From assembly GCA_945861265.1 (NCBI GenBank), contig CAMAUC010000020.1, forward strand, positions 1 through 45,816: a stretch of DNA of 45,816 nucleotides. The letters are read 5' to 3'. The stretch's first letter is position 1, and each line of letters begins with the position of its first letter. Position numbers and translations under genes: made by a program. This document shows positions 17,388-25,445 of this stretch, in pieces. This DNA is from Rhizobium sp. Q54 (GTDB lineage Bacteria > Pseudomonadota > Alphaproteobacteria > Rhizobiales > Xanthobacteraceae). Below the pieces are notes generated by a model. It saw nothing but the letters and a program-made list of their open reading frames with translations, did not search any database and had not been told where the DNA came from.

Positions 17388-19034
17388 GTGGCCAAATCGC
17401 CGACCAAGACGCTCGACAAGACCTATGACGGCATCATCATCGGCGCCGGCCACCACGGCCTGATCCTCGGCAGCTATCTGGCCAAAGCCGGGCTCGACAT
17501 CCTGCTGGTCGAGCGGCGCCTGACCTATGGCGGCGGCCTGTGCACACGCGAAATGACGCTGCCGGGCTTTTACCACAACCTGCACTCGATCAATCATTTC
17601 CACATCAGTGAAGCGCCCTGGTTCAAGGATCTGGAGCTGGGCGCGACCGTCAACTACATCACCCCGCGCTACGAATTCGGCCAGGCGCACAATGACGGCA
17701 CGGCCCTGGTGCTCGGCCGCGATCTCGAAGAAACGCTCGCCAATATCGCGCGCTTTTCCAAGAAGGATGCGCAGACCTTCCGCGAATGGAACCTGAAGGC
17801 GGAGAAGATCACCCGCGAGATTTTCCTGCCCGAGCGCTTTGCCGAGCCGCTGCCGCAGGCGGAGCGCGAGGCGTTGCTGCGGCAAACCGAACTCGGCCGC
17901 GAATTCCTCGCCGTCGCCAGCCGCCAGCCGCTCGATATGGTCGGCGAATTGTTCGAGAACGAGCATGTGCGCCTGCTGTTCCTGTTCAAGGTGTCGTTGT
18001 TCGGCACCTGGCTGACCGATACTTTGTCGAAGACCTCGCCGATGGGCTCGCTGATCCGCGCCTTCGATCTGGAAAGCGGCTATCAGCTCTGCGAGGGCGG
18101 CTCGCTCAATCTGGCGCGCGGCTTGATGGAAAGCTTCATCGCCAATGGCGGCCACTTCCAGCCGCAGGTCAATATCGAGAAGATCGTCATCGAGAACGGC
18201 AAGGCGACCGGCATCGAACTCGTCGGCGGCCGCACGGTGCGGGCGCGCCAGTTCGTCGCCTCGACGCTCGACGTGCACCAGACTTTCGAGAAGCTGGTCG
18301 GCCGCGCGCAATTGCCGGCGCCGTTTCTCAAAAAGCTCGACGGCTTCCAGTACACCGCCTGGAGCCTGTTCGGCCTGCATCACGCGCTCAACGAGAGCCC
18401 GCAATTCGCCGCGGCGAAATTCGATCCGAACATCAACCGCGCGATGAAGTGGTCGCTCGGCGCGGAAACGATGGAGGACCTGTTCGCGGCGCATCAGGAC
18501 GTGCAGGCCGGCCGCGTGCCGAAGATCGTCCAGTTCGGCTCCGGACCGTTGAGCCTGCTCGATCCGACGCAGGCGCCGCCGGGCAAGCACACGACCTATT
18601 CATGGCACGTCATGCCGCTCAATCCCGATATCGGCAGCCAGAGCTATGACAGCTGGAAAGAGGATTTCGCCGACAGGATCGAGGATGTGTGGCAGCGCTA
18701 CTGCCCGAACATGTCGAAAGGCAACATCCTCGGCCGCTACATCTATACCGGCCGCGAATACACCGAAGAACTCGTCAACATGCGCGGCGGCGACATCTTC
18801 ATGGGCGCGTTCAACGCCGAGCAGGTGATGTACAACCATTTCGGCTATCGTTCGCCGATCCCGAACCTGTATAACGCCGGCTCGGCCGGTCATCCCGGCG
18901 GCGCGATTTCCGGCGGCGCGGGCTACATCGCCGCCGGCATCATCGCGGAAGAACTTGGGCTCAAGCCGTGGTGGAAGCCGGAGAATGCGCGCGAAGCGCT
19001 CGAACAACACGTCAAGAAAGCGAGCGCCGCATGA
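17388..19034 (+). CDS. FAD-dependent oxidoreductase, phytoene desaturase-like (COG1233)
   Basis: This 548-aa flavoprotein has an N-terminal dinucleotide fold, DGIIIGAGHHGLILGSYLAK, with GAGHHG at residues 19-24 and the acidic VERR end of strand 2. The GGGLCTREMTLPGFYHNLHS stretch matches the CrtI-like family, as does the C-terminal FAD segment around SAGHPGGAISGGAGYIAAGI. Length fits. The start is GTG with AAGGAAA 9 nt upstream. The stop overlaps the SDR start (ATGA). Members of this group also act on non-carotenoid substrates, and there are no other carotenoid genes here. A polyene or saturated ring/acid substrate is possible; the true reaction is unknown. Confidence 0.88.
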   Translation: MAKSPTKTLDKTYDGIIIGAGHHGLILGSYLAKAGLDILLVERRLTYGGGLCTREMTLPGFYHNLHSINHFHISEAPWFKDLELGATVNYITPRYEFGQAHNDGTALVLGRDLEETLANIARFSKKDAQTFREWNLKAEKITREIFLPERFAEPLPQAEREALLRQTELGREFLAVASRQPLDMVGELFENEHVRLLFLFKVSLFGTWLTDTLSKTSPMGSLIRAFDLESGYQLCEGGSLNLARGLMESFIANGGHFQPQVNIEKIVIENGKATGIELVGGRTVRARQFVASTLDVHQTFEKLVGRAQLPAPFLKKLDGFQYTAWSLFGLHHALNESPQFAAAKFDPNINRAMKWSLGAETMEDLFAAHQDVQAGRVPKIVQFGSGPLSLLDPTQAPPGKHTTYSWHVMPLNPDIGSQSYDSWKEDFADRIEDVWQRYCPNMSKGNILGRYIYTGREYTEELVNMRGGDIFMGAFNAEQVMYNHFGYRSPIPNLYNAGSAGHPGGAISGGAGYIAAGIIAEELGLKPWWKPENAREALEQHVKKASAA

Positions 19035-19819
19035 CCGATACCGACCTCAACAACATCGTCTTCCCGTCGCTGAAGGACCGCGTCGTCATTATTACCGGCG
19101 CCGGTCAGGGCATTGGCCGCGTTTTCGCAAAGGCATTTGGTCTTGCCGGCGCGCGCGTCGTCATTGCCGAGCGCAATGAGGACAGGGCCGCCGCGGTGTC
19201 GCAGGAAGTCATGCAGGCCGGCGGCCAGGCGCTCGCCGTTACCACCGACGTCGCCGACGAAGCCTCGATCAAGGAAATGGTCGAGCTGGCGACCGACGAA
19301 TATGGCGGCGTCGACGTCCTGATCAACAATGCCGGGATTTTCTCGACGCTGGAAATGCGGCCGTTCGATCAGATCCCTCTCGCCGAATGGGAACAGGTGC
19401 TGAAGGTCAACCTCACCGGACCGTTTTTGTGCGCGCGCGCCGTGCTGCCGGCGATGCGCAAGGCCAAATGGGGCCGCATCATCAACGTCGCCTCCGGCGC
19501 GGTGCGGCTCGGCCGGCCGAACTACTTGCACTACATCGCCACCAAATCGGCGCTGATCGGCATGAGCCTGTCGATGGCGCGCGAACTCGGGCCCGACAAC
19601 ATCACCGTCAACGCCATTCTGCCGGGCGCGACCTTCACCGAGATCGAACGCAAGACGGTGACGCCGGAGCAGAAGGTGAAGATCGTCGCGTCGCAATGCA
19701 TCCCGCGGCCGTCGGTGCCGCAGGACCTTGTCGGCGCCGCGCTGTTTCTGGCGTCGGAAGCCTCCGGCTTCGTCACCGGACAGAGCCTCAATCTCGACGG
19801 CGGCGTGACCGGGTCTTAA
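19031..19819 (+). CDS. short-chain dehydrogenase/reductase (SDR), classical type
   Basis: This 262-aa NAD(P)-dependent oxidoreductase has cofactor motif TGAGQGIG, structural motif NNAG and the full catalytic set: Ser in NVASG and YIATK as the Tyr-x3-Lys. It ends with GQSLNLDGGVTGS, typical of FabG-like SDRs. ATG 19031 lies in the ATGA overlap with the preceding FAD enzyme, so the two form a pair that probably works in sequence on an alcohol/ketone and its unsaturated product. Its stop lies only 4 bp from the stop of the convergent desaturase gene. Confidence 0.93.
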   Translation: MTDTDLNNIVFPSLKDRVVIITGAGQGIGRVFAKAFGLAGARVVIAERNEDRAAAVSQEVMQAGGQALAVTTDVADEASIKEMVELATDEYGGVDVLINNAGIFSTLEMRPFDQIPLAEWEQVLKVNLTGPFLCARAVLPAMRKAKWGRIINVASGAVRLGRPNYLHYIATKSALIGMSLSMARELGPDNITVNAILPGATFTEIERKTVTPEQKVKIVASQCIPRPSVPQDLVGAALFLASEASGFVTGQSLNLDGGVTGS

Positions 19820-19823
19820 GTAA

Positions 19824-20873
19824 TCAGACCGTCACCGCGTTCTGCATGCGGCGCATCTCGCGGAACGAGACCAGCCTGCGGTTGCTCTCGTCCCACAGGA
19901 CGAGACGCACGGCCTTGACGCTCTCCCACAAAGTGACGCGGCCGATTTCGCCGAGTTCGGGATTGTCCTTCAGCACGCGGTTGAGACGATAATAGGGAAT
20001 CCGGCTGCACAGATGATGCACATGGTGAATGCCGATATTGGCGGTGAACCAGCGCAGCACGCCCGGCAAGACGTAATACGAACTGCCGTGCAGCGCGACC
20101 TCATGCAGATTCCAGGTCCGGTTGTCTTCCCACAAAGTGTGCTCGAACTGGTGCTGCACGTAGAACAGCCAGACACCGAAGGTCGCCGCCAGAATCGTGA
20201 CAGGCAGATGCACCAGCAGGAAGGCGCCGAGACCGATCTGCCAGATCAAAAGTCCGGCGATCAAAGCCACCGCCGCGTTGGTCGCCTGCGTGCTCAGCCA
20301 TGGCCGCCAGCCGGCGCGCATGAAGCCGATCGGCAGACGGTGCTGGATGATGAACATATAGGCCGGGCCGACGCCGAACATGATCGCCGGATGGCGGTAC
20401 AGCCGGTATTTGAAGCGGCCGAAGCGCGACAGCGCCAGATATTCCTTCACCGTCAGCGTATCGATGTCGCCGATGCCGCGGCGTTCGAGATTGCCGGCAG
20501 TGGCGTGATGGATGGCGTGGCTGCGCCGCCAGAAATCGTACGGCGTGCAGGTGAGAACGCCGAGCGCGCGGCCGATCCAGTCATTGGCGATTTTCTGGCG
20601 AAAGAACGAGCCATGGCCGCAATCGTGCTGGATCATGAACAGGCGCACCAGAAAGCCGGCGGCCGGTACCGACAGGATCAGCGTCAGCCACCAGAAGCCG
20701 TAGCGGTAGGAAAGCCACATAACGACCCAGAGCGCGATCAGGGGGCCGGCGCTAACGGCGATTTCGGTAATGCTGCGCCAGGTGCTCGGTTCGCGATAGC
20801 GCAGCAGTCTTTGGGTCCAGACGCGCGCGTCGATTGGCCCGGTGGCCGCCGCCGGCGCTTTATCTTGCTGCAA
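19824..20873 (-). CDS. membrane fatty acid desaturase (di-iron, histidine-box type)
   Basis: This di-iron membrane desaturase shows the three histidine boxes: HDCGH, HAIHH and HHVHH, plus QHQFEH. Hydrophobic pairs of helices flank the boxes, as in acyl-lipid desaturases. I place the start at TTG 20873 (about 349 aa) because AAAGGAC lies about 7 nt upstream and homologous regions seem to begin near DARVWTQRLLRYREP. A GTG at 20942 (372 aa) is the alternative but would put a GC-rich inverted repeat inside the coding region. It may modify membrane lipids, which would suit a solvent-exposed cell, but the substrate is not known. Confidence 0.88.
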   Translation of the reverse strand: MQQDKAPAAATGPIDARVWTQRLLRYREPSTWRSITEIAVSAGPLIALWVVMWLSYRYGFWWLTLILSVPAAGFLVRLFMIQHDCGHGSFFRQKIANDWIGRALGVLTCTPYDFWRRSHAIHHATAGNLERRGIGDIDTLTVKEYLALSRFGRFKYRLYRHPAIMFGVGPAYMFIIQHRLPIGFMRAGWRPWLSTQATNAAVALIAGLLIWQIGLGAFLLVHLPVTILAATFGVWLFYVQHQFEHTLWEDNRTWNLHEVALHGSSYYVLPGVLRWFTANIGIHHVHHLCSRIPYYRLNRVLKDNPELGEIGRVTLWESVKAVRLVLWDESNRRLVSFREMRRMQNAVTV

Positions 20874-20991
20874 GCTGATGTCCTTTGCGTCTAAATGTGC
20901 GGTACAAGCCGACTGGCCCGGAGCGGGCCGCCGCTTACGCACGTTCGCAAGTTGAGGGAAGCTGTAGCTTGATCGGTTACGAGGGCTTTTT

Positions 20992-21011
20992 TATGTCGGT
21001 GCATCGACATA
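20992..21011. promoter_or_regulatory. inverted repeat TATGTCG-N6-CGACATA, candidate operator
   Basis: Perfect 7-bp arms separated by 6 bp lie in the divergent gap between the desaturase and the DUF1932 gene, 47 bp upstream of the latter's ATG. A second, 10-bp palindrome, GAACCGGTTC, sits at 21023-21032. AGGAG 8 nt before ATG 21058 is the ribosome-binding site. A 20-bp dyad is a normal size for a dimeric repressor site. No regulator gene is adjacent, so the binding protein is unknown. Confidence 0.45.
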
Positions 21012-21057
21012 GCAGTATCCGTGAACCGGTTCCAGCGCGCGCGCCAGGAGTTTCAAC

Positions 21058-21903
21058 ATGATACCGACGGTCGCTATCATTGCGCCGGGCAGCATGGGCG
21101 CCGGCATCGCCAGGCGCCTCGCCGATCACAATGTGAAAGTCCTGACGTCGCTTGCCGGCCGCAGCGCAGCAAGCGCGAAACGCGCCAGCGATGCCGGTAT
21201 GCAGGCTGTCGATGACCGACAACTCGCGGAAGCCGATTTTCTGCTGTCGATCGTGCCGCCGGGCGAGGCCCTGGCGCTGGCGCAGCGGCTGGCGCCGGTA
21301 TTGGCCGCGTCCAATCACAAACCAGTTTATGTAGAATGCAACGCCATCAGTCCGCCGACCATGCTCAAGGTCGCGGACGCCATCAGGCCGACCGGTTGCG
21401 CCTTCGTCGGTGCCGGCATTATCGGCCCGCCGCCCAAGCCCGGCTCGAACAACACCAAGATCTATGCCGCGGGCCCCTGTGCGAAAAACCTTGCGACGCT
21501 GAACGATTACGGCCTGATCGTGCGCGTACTGGACGGCCCGCTGACCGCTGCCTCGGCGCTGAAGATGTCGTACGCCGGTATTACCAAGGGTTTCACCGCG
21601 CTCGGCGCGGCGATGATGCTGGCGTCGACGCGCGGCGGCTCGGCCGAGGCGCTCAAGGCCGAACTCGCCGAAAGCCAGCCGGAGCTGCTCGAATTTTTCA
21701 CCAAGATGGTGCCGGGCATGTATGGCAAGGCCTATCGCTGGGTGGCCGAGATGGACGAGATTGCCGACTTTATCGGCGAGGAATTTGCCGAGCACGCCAT
21801 GCAGTCGGCGGCGGCGCGCTTCTACGAACGCATCGCCGCCGATCAGGACGGCCGCAAGGAGGAAATCGCGGTCATGTATAAATTTCTGGGCAGGACGCCA
21901 TGA
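21058..21903 (+). CDS. 6-phosphogluconate dehydrogenase-like NAD-binding protein with DUF1932 domain
   Basis: This 281-aa protein resembles beta-hydroxyacid dehydrogenases. The N-terminal Rossmann motif is IIAPGSMGAGIARRL, residues 7-21. The helical C-terminal half (about 185-265, from KMSYAGITKGFTALGAAM) matches the DUF1932 type more than the usual NAD_binding_11 domain. The IVPPGEA stretch is typical of the cofactor fold. It heads a four-gene operon and overlaps paaG by 4 bp. In such a setting it may oxidise a hydroxy intermediate, but no DUF1932 reaction can be assigned from sequence. Confidence 0.85.
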   Translation: MIPTVAIIAPGSMGAGIARRLADHNVKVLTSLAGRSAASAKRASDAGMQAVDDRQLAEADFLLSIVPPGEALALAQRLAPVLAASNHKPVYVECNAISPPTMLKVADAIRPTGCAFVGAGIIGPPPKPGSNNTKIYAAGPCAKNLATLNDYGLIVRVLDGPLTAASALKMSYAGITKGFTALGAAMMLASTRGGSAEALKAELAESQPELLEFFTKMVPGMYGKAYRWVAEMDEIADFIGEEFAEHAMQSAAARFYERIAADQDGRKEEIAVMYKFLGRTP

Positions 21904-22703
21904 ACGATCAACTCGTCCTCACCCAGATCGAGGCCGGCTACCGCATTCTGACGCTGAACCGGCCCGACAAACTCAACGCTTTCAACGAGGCGATGCACGC
22001 GGCGTTGCGCGCAGCGATCGACGAAGCCGAGGCCGATGTGGACTGCCGCGCGCTGATGATCACCGGCGCAGGGCGCGCCTTCTGCTCTGGGCAGGATCTC
22101 AACGACCGCCTGCTCAAGCCCGGCGAAAAATCGAAGACGCGCGACTCGCTGGAGCGCAACTACAATCCGCTGGTGCGGCGGCTGCGCGCGCTGCCGTTCC
22201 CGACGGTCGCCGCCGTCAACGGCATCGCCGCGGGCGCCGGCTGCAATATCGCGCTGGCCTGCGACATCGTGGTGGCGGCGAAGTCGGCGACCTTCACGCA
22301 ATCCTTCGCGCGCGTCGGCCTCATTCCGGATTCGGGCGGCACCTTCTTTCTGCCGCGGCTGGTCGGTGACGCGCGGGCGCGCGGCCTGGCGCTGATCGCC
22401 CAGGAGCTGAAGGCCGAGAAGGCCGCCGAATGGGGCATGATCTGGCGTTGCGTCGACGACAACGCGCTGCTCTACGAGGCGCAACGCATCTGCCAGCATT
22501 TCAGCGTCGCGCCGACGCAAGGCCTGTCGCTTATCAAGCAGGCGCTCGATGCGTCTGCGGTCAACTCGCTCGACGAGCAGCTTGACCTCGAGCGCGACCT
22601 GCAACACCAGGCGAGCGAACTGCCGGATTATGCCGAAGGCGTGCGCGCCTTCATGGAAAAGCGAAAGCCGAAATTCAACGGACGTAAAGGCAAAACGGAA
22701 TGA
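21900..22703 (+). CDS. paaG: PaaG-type enoyl-CoA hydratase/isomerase (1,2-epoxyphenylacetyl-CoA isomerase-like)
   Basis: This 267-aa crotonase-fold protein is strikingly like Escherichia coli PaaG as I recall it. Shared stretches include GRAFCSGQDLNDR, YNPLVRRLRALPFPTVAAVN, GLIPDSGGTFFLPR, EWGMIW and SLDEQLDLERD. PaaG converts ring-1,2-epoxyphenylacetyl-CoA to the oxepin and shifts double bonds in beta-oxidation. Asp144 in IPDSGG corresponds to the catalytic Asp. It overlaps both neighbours by 4 bp. No paaABCDE, paaK or paaZ genes are visible, so here it may serve another aryl- or alicyclic-CoA. The family call is firm; the exact reaction in this operon is inference. Confidence 0.88.
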   Translation: MNDQLVLTQIEAGYRILTLNRPDKLNAFNEAMHAALRAAIDEAEADVDCRALMITGAGRAFCSGQDLNDRLLKPGEKSKTRDSLERNYNPLVRRLRALPFPTVAAVNGIAAGAGCNIALACDIVVAAKSATFTQSFARVGLIPDSGGTFFLPRLVGDARARGLALIAQELKAEKAAEWGMIWRCVDDNALLYEAQRICQHFSVAPTQGLSLIKQALDASAVNSLDEQLDLERDLQHQASELPDYAEGVRAFMEKRKPKFNGRKGKTE

Positions 22704-23626
22704 CGACCGACAAGGCAAGAGTGCGCGCGCTGCGCAGCATCGACATCGCGATGACCGACACGGCCAAGGCCTTGTCGTTTTTCACCGACGCCTGGCTCCT
22801 GACGCCGGTCACTGAAGCCAAAGGCGTGCATTATCTGCGCGGCACGGGCGCGTTTCATCATATCCTCAGCCTTCGTCCGGCGGCGCAAACCGCGCTGATC
22901 CGCATGGTCTTCGACGCCGCCGACCGCCAAACCGTCGACGCCATTCACGCGCAGGCCGTGGCGCATGGGCTGAAAACCATCGACGCGCCACGCGCGCTCA
23001 AAAGCCCGCATGGCGATTACGGCTTCGGCTACAAGGACCCGGAAGGCCGCAATGTCGCCGTGGTCTGCGGCGTCGCGGACCACACCGACACCGCCGACAG
23101 TCCTGACCGGCCGCGCAAGATTTCGCACATCAACCTGAACAATTCCGATCCCGACGCCACCTTCGCCTGCTTCCGCGACGTGCTCGGCTTCAGGCTCACC
23201 GACACGACCAAGAAGATGCGCTTCATCTCCTGCGGCAGCGATCATCACAGCGTCGTGCTCGGCTTTGGCGGCGGCACGACGCTCAATCATATTGCCTTCG
23301 AGATGCCCGATCTCGATTCGGTGATGCGCGGCGCCGGCCGCATGCGCGACAATGGCCGCGGCATCGAATGGGGACCCGGCCGCCACGGTCCAGGGCAAAA
23401 TGTGTTCTGCTATTTCCTCGGGCCCGAGAATATGCCGATCGAGTATACCGGCGAGATGCAGCAGATCGACGGCAGCTATCGCGTCGGCGAGCCCGACGAC
23501 TGGAAATGGCCGCCGGGACGGCTCGATCACTGGGGCATCACCGCCCGCCCAAGCGAGCGCATGGAAGCGGCCGGGCAGAATTATCTTTTCACCGCCGATG
23601 GCTGGCGTCTCGATGAGTGGCGATAG
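22700..23626 (+). CDS. two-domain VOC protein, extradiol ring-cleavage dioxygenase-like
   Basis: This 308-aa protein has two vicinal-oxygen-chelate modules, about residues 10-125 and 140-260, the layout of type I extradiol dioxygenases. Candidate Fe(II) ligands are His143 (ISHINLN), His197 (LNHIAFE) and Glu248 (IEYTGE), all in the C-terminal module as expected. These enzymes cleave catechol-like rings next to the diol using O2. It sits between paaG and the AspDH-like gene and overlaps paaG by 4 bp. The C-terminal tail (WKWPPGRLDHWGI) also occurs in dioxygenases of this group. The substrate is unassigned. Confidence 0.88.
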   Translation: MTTDKARVRALRSIDIAMTDTAKALSFFTDAWLLTPVTEAKGVHYLRGTGAFHHILSLRPAAQTALIRMVFDAADRQTVDAIHAQAVAHGLKTIDAPRALKSPHGDYGFGYKDPEGRNVAVVCGVADHTDTADSPDRPRKISHINLNNSDPDATFACFRDVLGFRLTDTTKKMRFISCGSDHHSVVLGFGGGTTLNHIAFEMPDLDSVMRGAGRMRDNGRGIEWGPGRHGPGQNVFCYFLGPENMPIEYTGEMQQIDGSYRVGEPDDWKWPPGRLDHWGITARPSERMEAAGQNYLFTADGWRLDEWR

Positions 23627-23635
23627 GAGCGATCC

Positions 23636-24451
23636 ATGAACAAGCAACCCCTCCGCATCGGCATTGCCGGATTGGGCGCCGTCGGCCTCGACGTCGCGCG
23701 CCGGCTGATCGACGGCGTCATCCCCGGCATGACTTTGACCGCGGTCGCGGTGCGCGATGCCGACAAGGCACGCCGCGCGTTGCCGCAGATCGGCGATCTG
23801 GTCGCGCTGCGCACGCTGGCGACTTTGGCGGACGACTGCGATGTCGTCGTCGAATGCCTGCCGCCGGCTTTGTTCCGCGACATCGCGATTCCGGCGATCG
23901 ACAAGGGCCGCATCTTCATGCCGCTGTCGGCGGCGCAACTCCTGCACAATGGCGATCTGGTCGAACGCGCCAGGGAAAATGGCGCACGCATCATCGTGCC
24001 AACCGGCGCGTTGATCGGCTTCGACGCCGTGCGCGCGGCGGCGGAAGGCACCATTCATTCGGTCGAGATGGTGACGCGCAAGCCGCCCGCCGGCCTTGAG
24101 GGCGCGCCCTATCTCGTCGAACGCGGCCTTTCCGTGCTCGGCGTCAAGGAGCCGACGAAGGTGTTCGACGGCTCGGCGCGCGACGGCGCAAAAGGTTTCC
24201 CGGCCAACGTCAATGTGGCGGCGGCGCTGAGCCTGGCCGGCATCGGCCCGGACCGCACGCGGCTGCAAATCTGGGCCGACCCGACCGTGACCCGCAACAC
24301 TCACACCATCACGGTCGATGCCGATACCGTGCGCTTCACCATGACGATCGAGAACGTGCCGTCGGACAACCCGCGCACGGGCAAAAGCGTGGCGCCCTCC
24401 ACCATCGCCGCCTTGCGCGGGCTGGTGTCGGAGTTGAAGGTCGGCAGTTAA
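23636..24451 (+). CDS. L-aspartate dehydrogenase-family protein (AspDH/NadX, DUF108)
   Basis: This 271-aa NAD(P)-binding protein has an N-terminal Rossmann motif, GIAGLGAVGLDVARRL. The AspDH C-terminal domain shows GFPANVNVAAALSLAG and TRNTHTITVDAD, whose His matches the catalytic residue of known AspDH. The family interconverts aspartate and oxaloacetate with release of ammonia; some members act on other amino or imino acids. It starts 9 bp after the VOC stop, with AGGAGCG upstream. There is no nadA or nadC nearby, so NAD synthesis is unlikely. In this operon it may release nitrogen from an N-containing ring-cleavage product, which is inference. Confidence 0.85.
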   Translation: MNKQPLRIGIAGLGAVGLDVARRLIDGVIPGMTLTAVAVRDADKARRALPQIGDLVALRTLATLADDCDVVVECLPPALFRDIAIPAIDKGRIFMPLSAAQLLHNGDLVERARENGARIIVPTGALIGFDAVRAAAEGTIHSVEMVTRKPPAGLEGAPYLVERGLSVLGVKEPTKVFDGSARDGAKGFPANVNVAAALSLAGIGPDRTRLQIWADPTVTRNTHTITVDADTVRFTMTIENVPSDNPRTGKSVAPSTIAALRGLVSELKVGS

Positions 24452-24463
24452 TCTCGTCCAGCG

Positions 24464-24506
24464 TTGACTCGGCCGATCCGAGATCGTTAGCATACAAGCG
24501 ATCTCG
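24464..24506 (+). promoter_or_regulatory. candidate promoter with operator dyad before Mo-hydroxylase operon
   Basis: TTGACT (24464-24469) and TAGCAT (24488-24493), 18 bp apart, form a plausible housekeeping promoter in the 81-bp gap before the FAD-subunit gene. A perfect 8-bp inverted repeat, CGAGATCG (24479-24486) and CGATCTCG (24499-24506), brackets the -10 box with a 12-bp centre. Arm centres are 20 bp apart, about two helical turns, as for a dimeric repressor. The nearby GntR regulator at 30567 is one candidate binder, but its own gap shows a different motif. Confidence 0.5.
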
Positions 24507-24532
24507 AGGACCGCCGCGCCAGGAACGAGCCC

Positions 24533-25390
24533 ATGAAGCCAGCGCCCTTTGTCCGCCATGTGCCGCGCACGCTTCAGCAGGCGCTGGCGATCCTGTCGCA
24601 GGTGGCGGGCCAGGACGGCCGCATTCTGGCAGGCGGGCAGAGCCTGGTGCCGATCATGGCCTTCCGCCTCGCCAAGCCGGCGCATCTCGTCGATATCAAT
24701 GAAGTCGCCGGCCTCGACCGGCTGGCGAGCGACGGCAAGGTGCTGAGCATCGGCGCGCGGGTGCGGCACGCGGCGTTTCATGCCCCCGTGGCCGATAACC
24801 GGCTGGCCGCCCTGCTCACTTACGTGGCGCGCCACATCGCGCATTATCCGATCCGCATGCGCGGCACCTTCTGCGGCAGCCTGGCGCATGCCGACCCGGC
24901 CTCGGAATGGTGTCTGACCGCGGCGACGCTGGACGCCACGATGATCGCCATGAGCCAGCGCGGCACGCGCGAGATCGCGGCGAAGGATTTCTTCGAAGGC
25001 ATCATGGCGACGGCATTGGCCGAGGATGAACTGCTGGCCGAAGTGCGCCTGCCTTTGCTGGCGAGCGACGCCAAATTCGGCTTCTACGAATTCAACCGCC
25101 GCGCCGGTGACTTTGCGATGGCCGCCGCGTTGGTCACTTACCGCATTGTTGGTGGCAAGATCGCCGAAGCGCGCGTCGGCGTCGGCGGCGCAGAAAGCGC
25201 GCCGCGCAGAATCAGCGAAGCCGAAGCCGCGCTGAATGGCCGGACACCGGACGACACCGCCTTCCACGCGGCGGCGGAAGCCGCGAGCGACACCGTCGAT
25301 CCGCTGGAAGATCATCAGACCGATGCCGCCTATCGCCGCGATCTGGTGCGCGCGGTGGTGCGTCGCGCGCTGGAGCATTCATGCGCATGA
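24533..25390 (+). CDS. molybdenum hydroxylase FAD-binding subunit (CoxM/XdhB type)
   Basis: This 285-aa medium subunit of a xanthine oxidase-family enzyme carries electrons from the Fe-S centres to an acceptor. FAD contacts are LAGGQSLVP (residues 32-40) and RGTFCGSLAHADPASEW (about 109-125). The CO_deh_flav_C domain begins near FAMAAALVTY. It is first of four genes, followed by a molybdopterin subunit, the 2Fe-2S subunit and a second molybdopterin subunit. The TGA stop and the last codon lie inside a copy of the 49-bp palindrome, so the C terminus appears to have been reset by the repeat. Confidence 0.93.
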   Translation: MKPAPFVRHVPRTLQQALAILSQVAGQDGRILAGGQSLVPIMAFRLAKPAHLVDINEVAGLDRLASDGKVLSIGARVRHAAFHAPVADNRLAALLTYVARHIAHYPIRMRGTFCGSLAHADPASEWCLTAATLDATMIAMSQRGTREIAAKDFFEGIMATALAEDELLAEVRLPLLASDAKFGFYEFNRRAGDFAMAAALVTYRIVGGKIAEARVGVGGAESAPRRISEAEAALNGRTPDDTAFHAAAEAASDTVDPLEDHQTDAAYRRDLVRAVVRRALEHSCA

Positions 25391-25431
25391 TCCCGAAAAG
25401 TGGGCACCGGTTTTCGGTTAAGATCATGCGC
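25383..25431 (+). repeat. 49-bp intergenic palindromic repeat, copy 2
   Basis: This copy has the same arms, GCGCATGATC and GATCATGCGC, as the copy at 9270-9318 and differs from it at two positions. Here it overlaps the end of the upstream gene and supplies the in-frame TGA of the FAD subunit. It again ends just before the ribosome-binding site (AAGGAA) of the next gene. Both copies thus lie between two cistrons of a long operon. That placement suggests a role in, or tolerance of, mRNA processing. Confidence 0.9.
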
Positions 25432-25445
25432 AAGGAAAAAAGCGT

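Noticed and set aside
15957..18590. 877-codon minus-strand open frame covering the binding-protein gene and beyond
   Set aside because: Only the part from 17126 has a signal peptide, ribosome-binding site and family match; the upstream part is antisense to the well-supported FAD oxidoreductase and is low-complexity Arg/Ala/Glu.
17388..19034. Carotenoid biosynthesis (crtI)
   Set aside because: The fold matches, but no phytoene synthase or other crt gene is present, and the neighbours suggest another substrate.
22628..25378. 916-codon minus-strand open frame
   Set aside because: It is antisense to four recognisable plus-strand genes, His/Arg/Gly-rich with no family motifs; such frames arise from strong GC bias at third codon positions.
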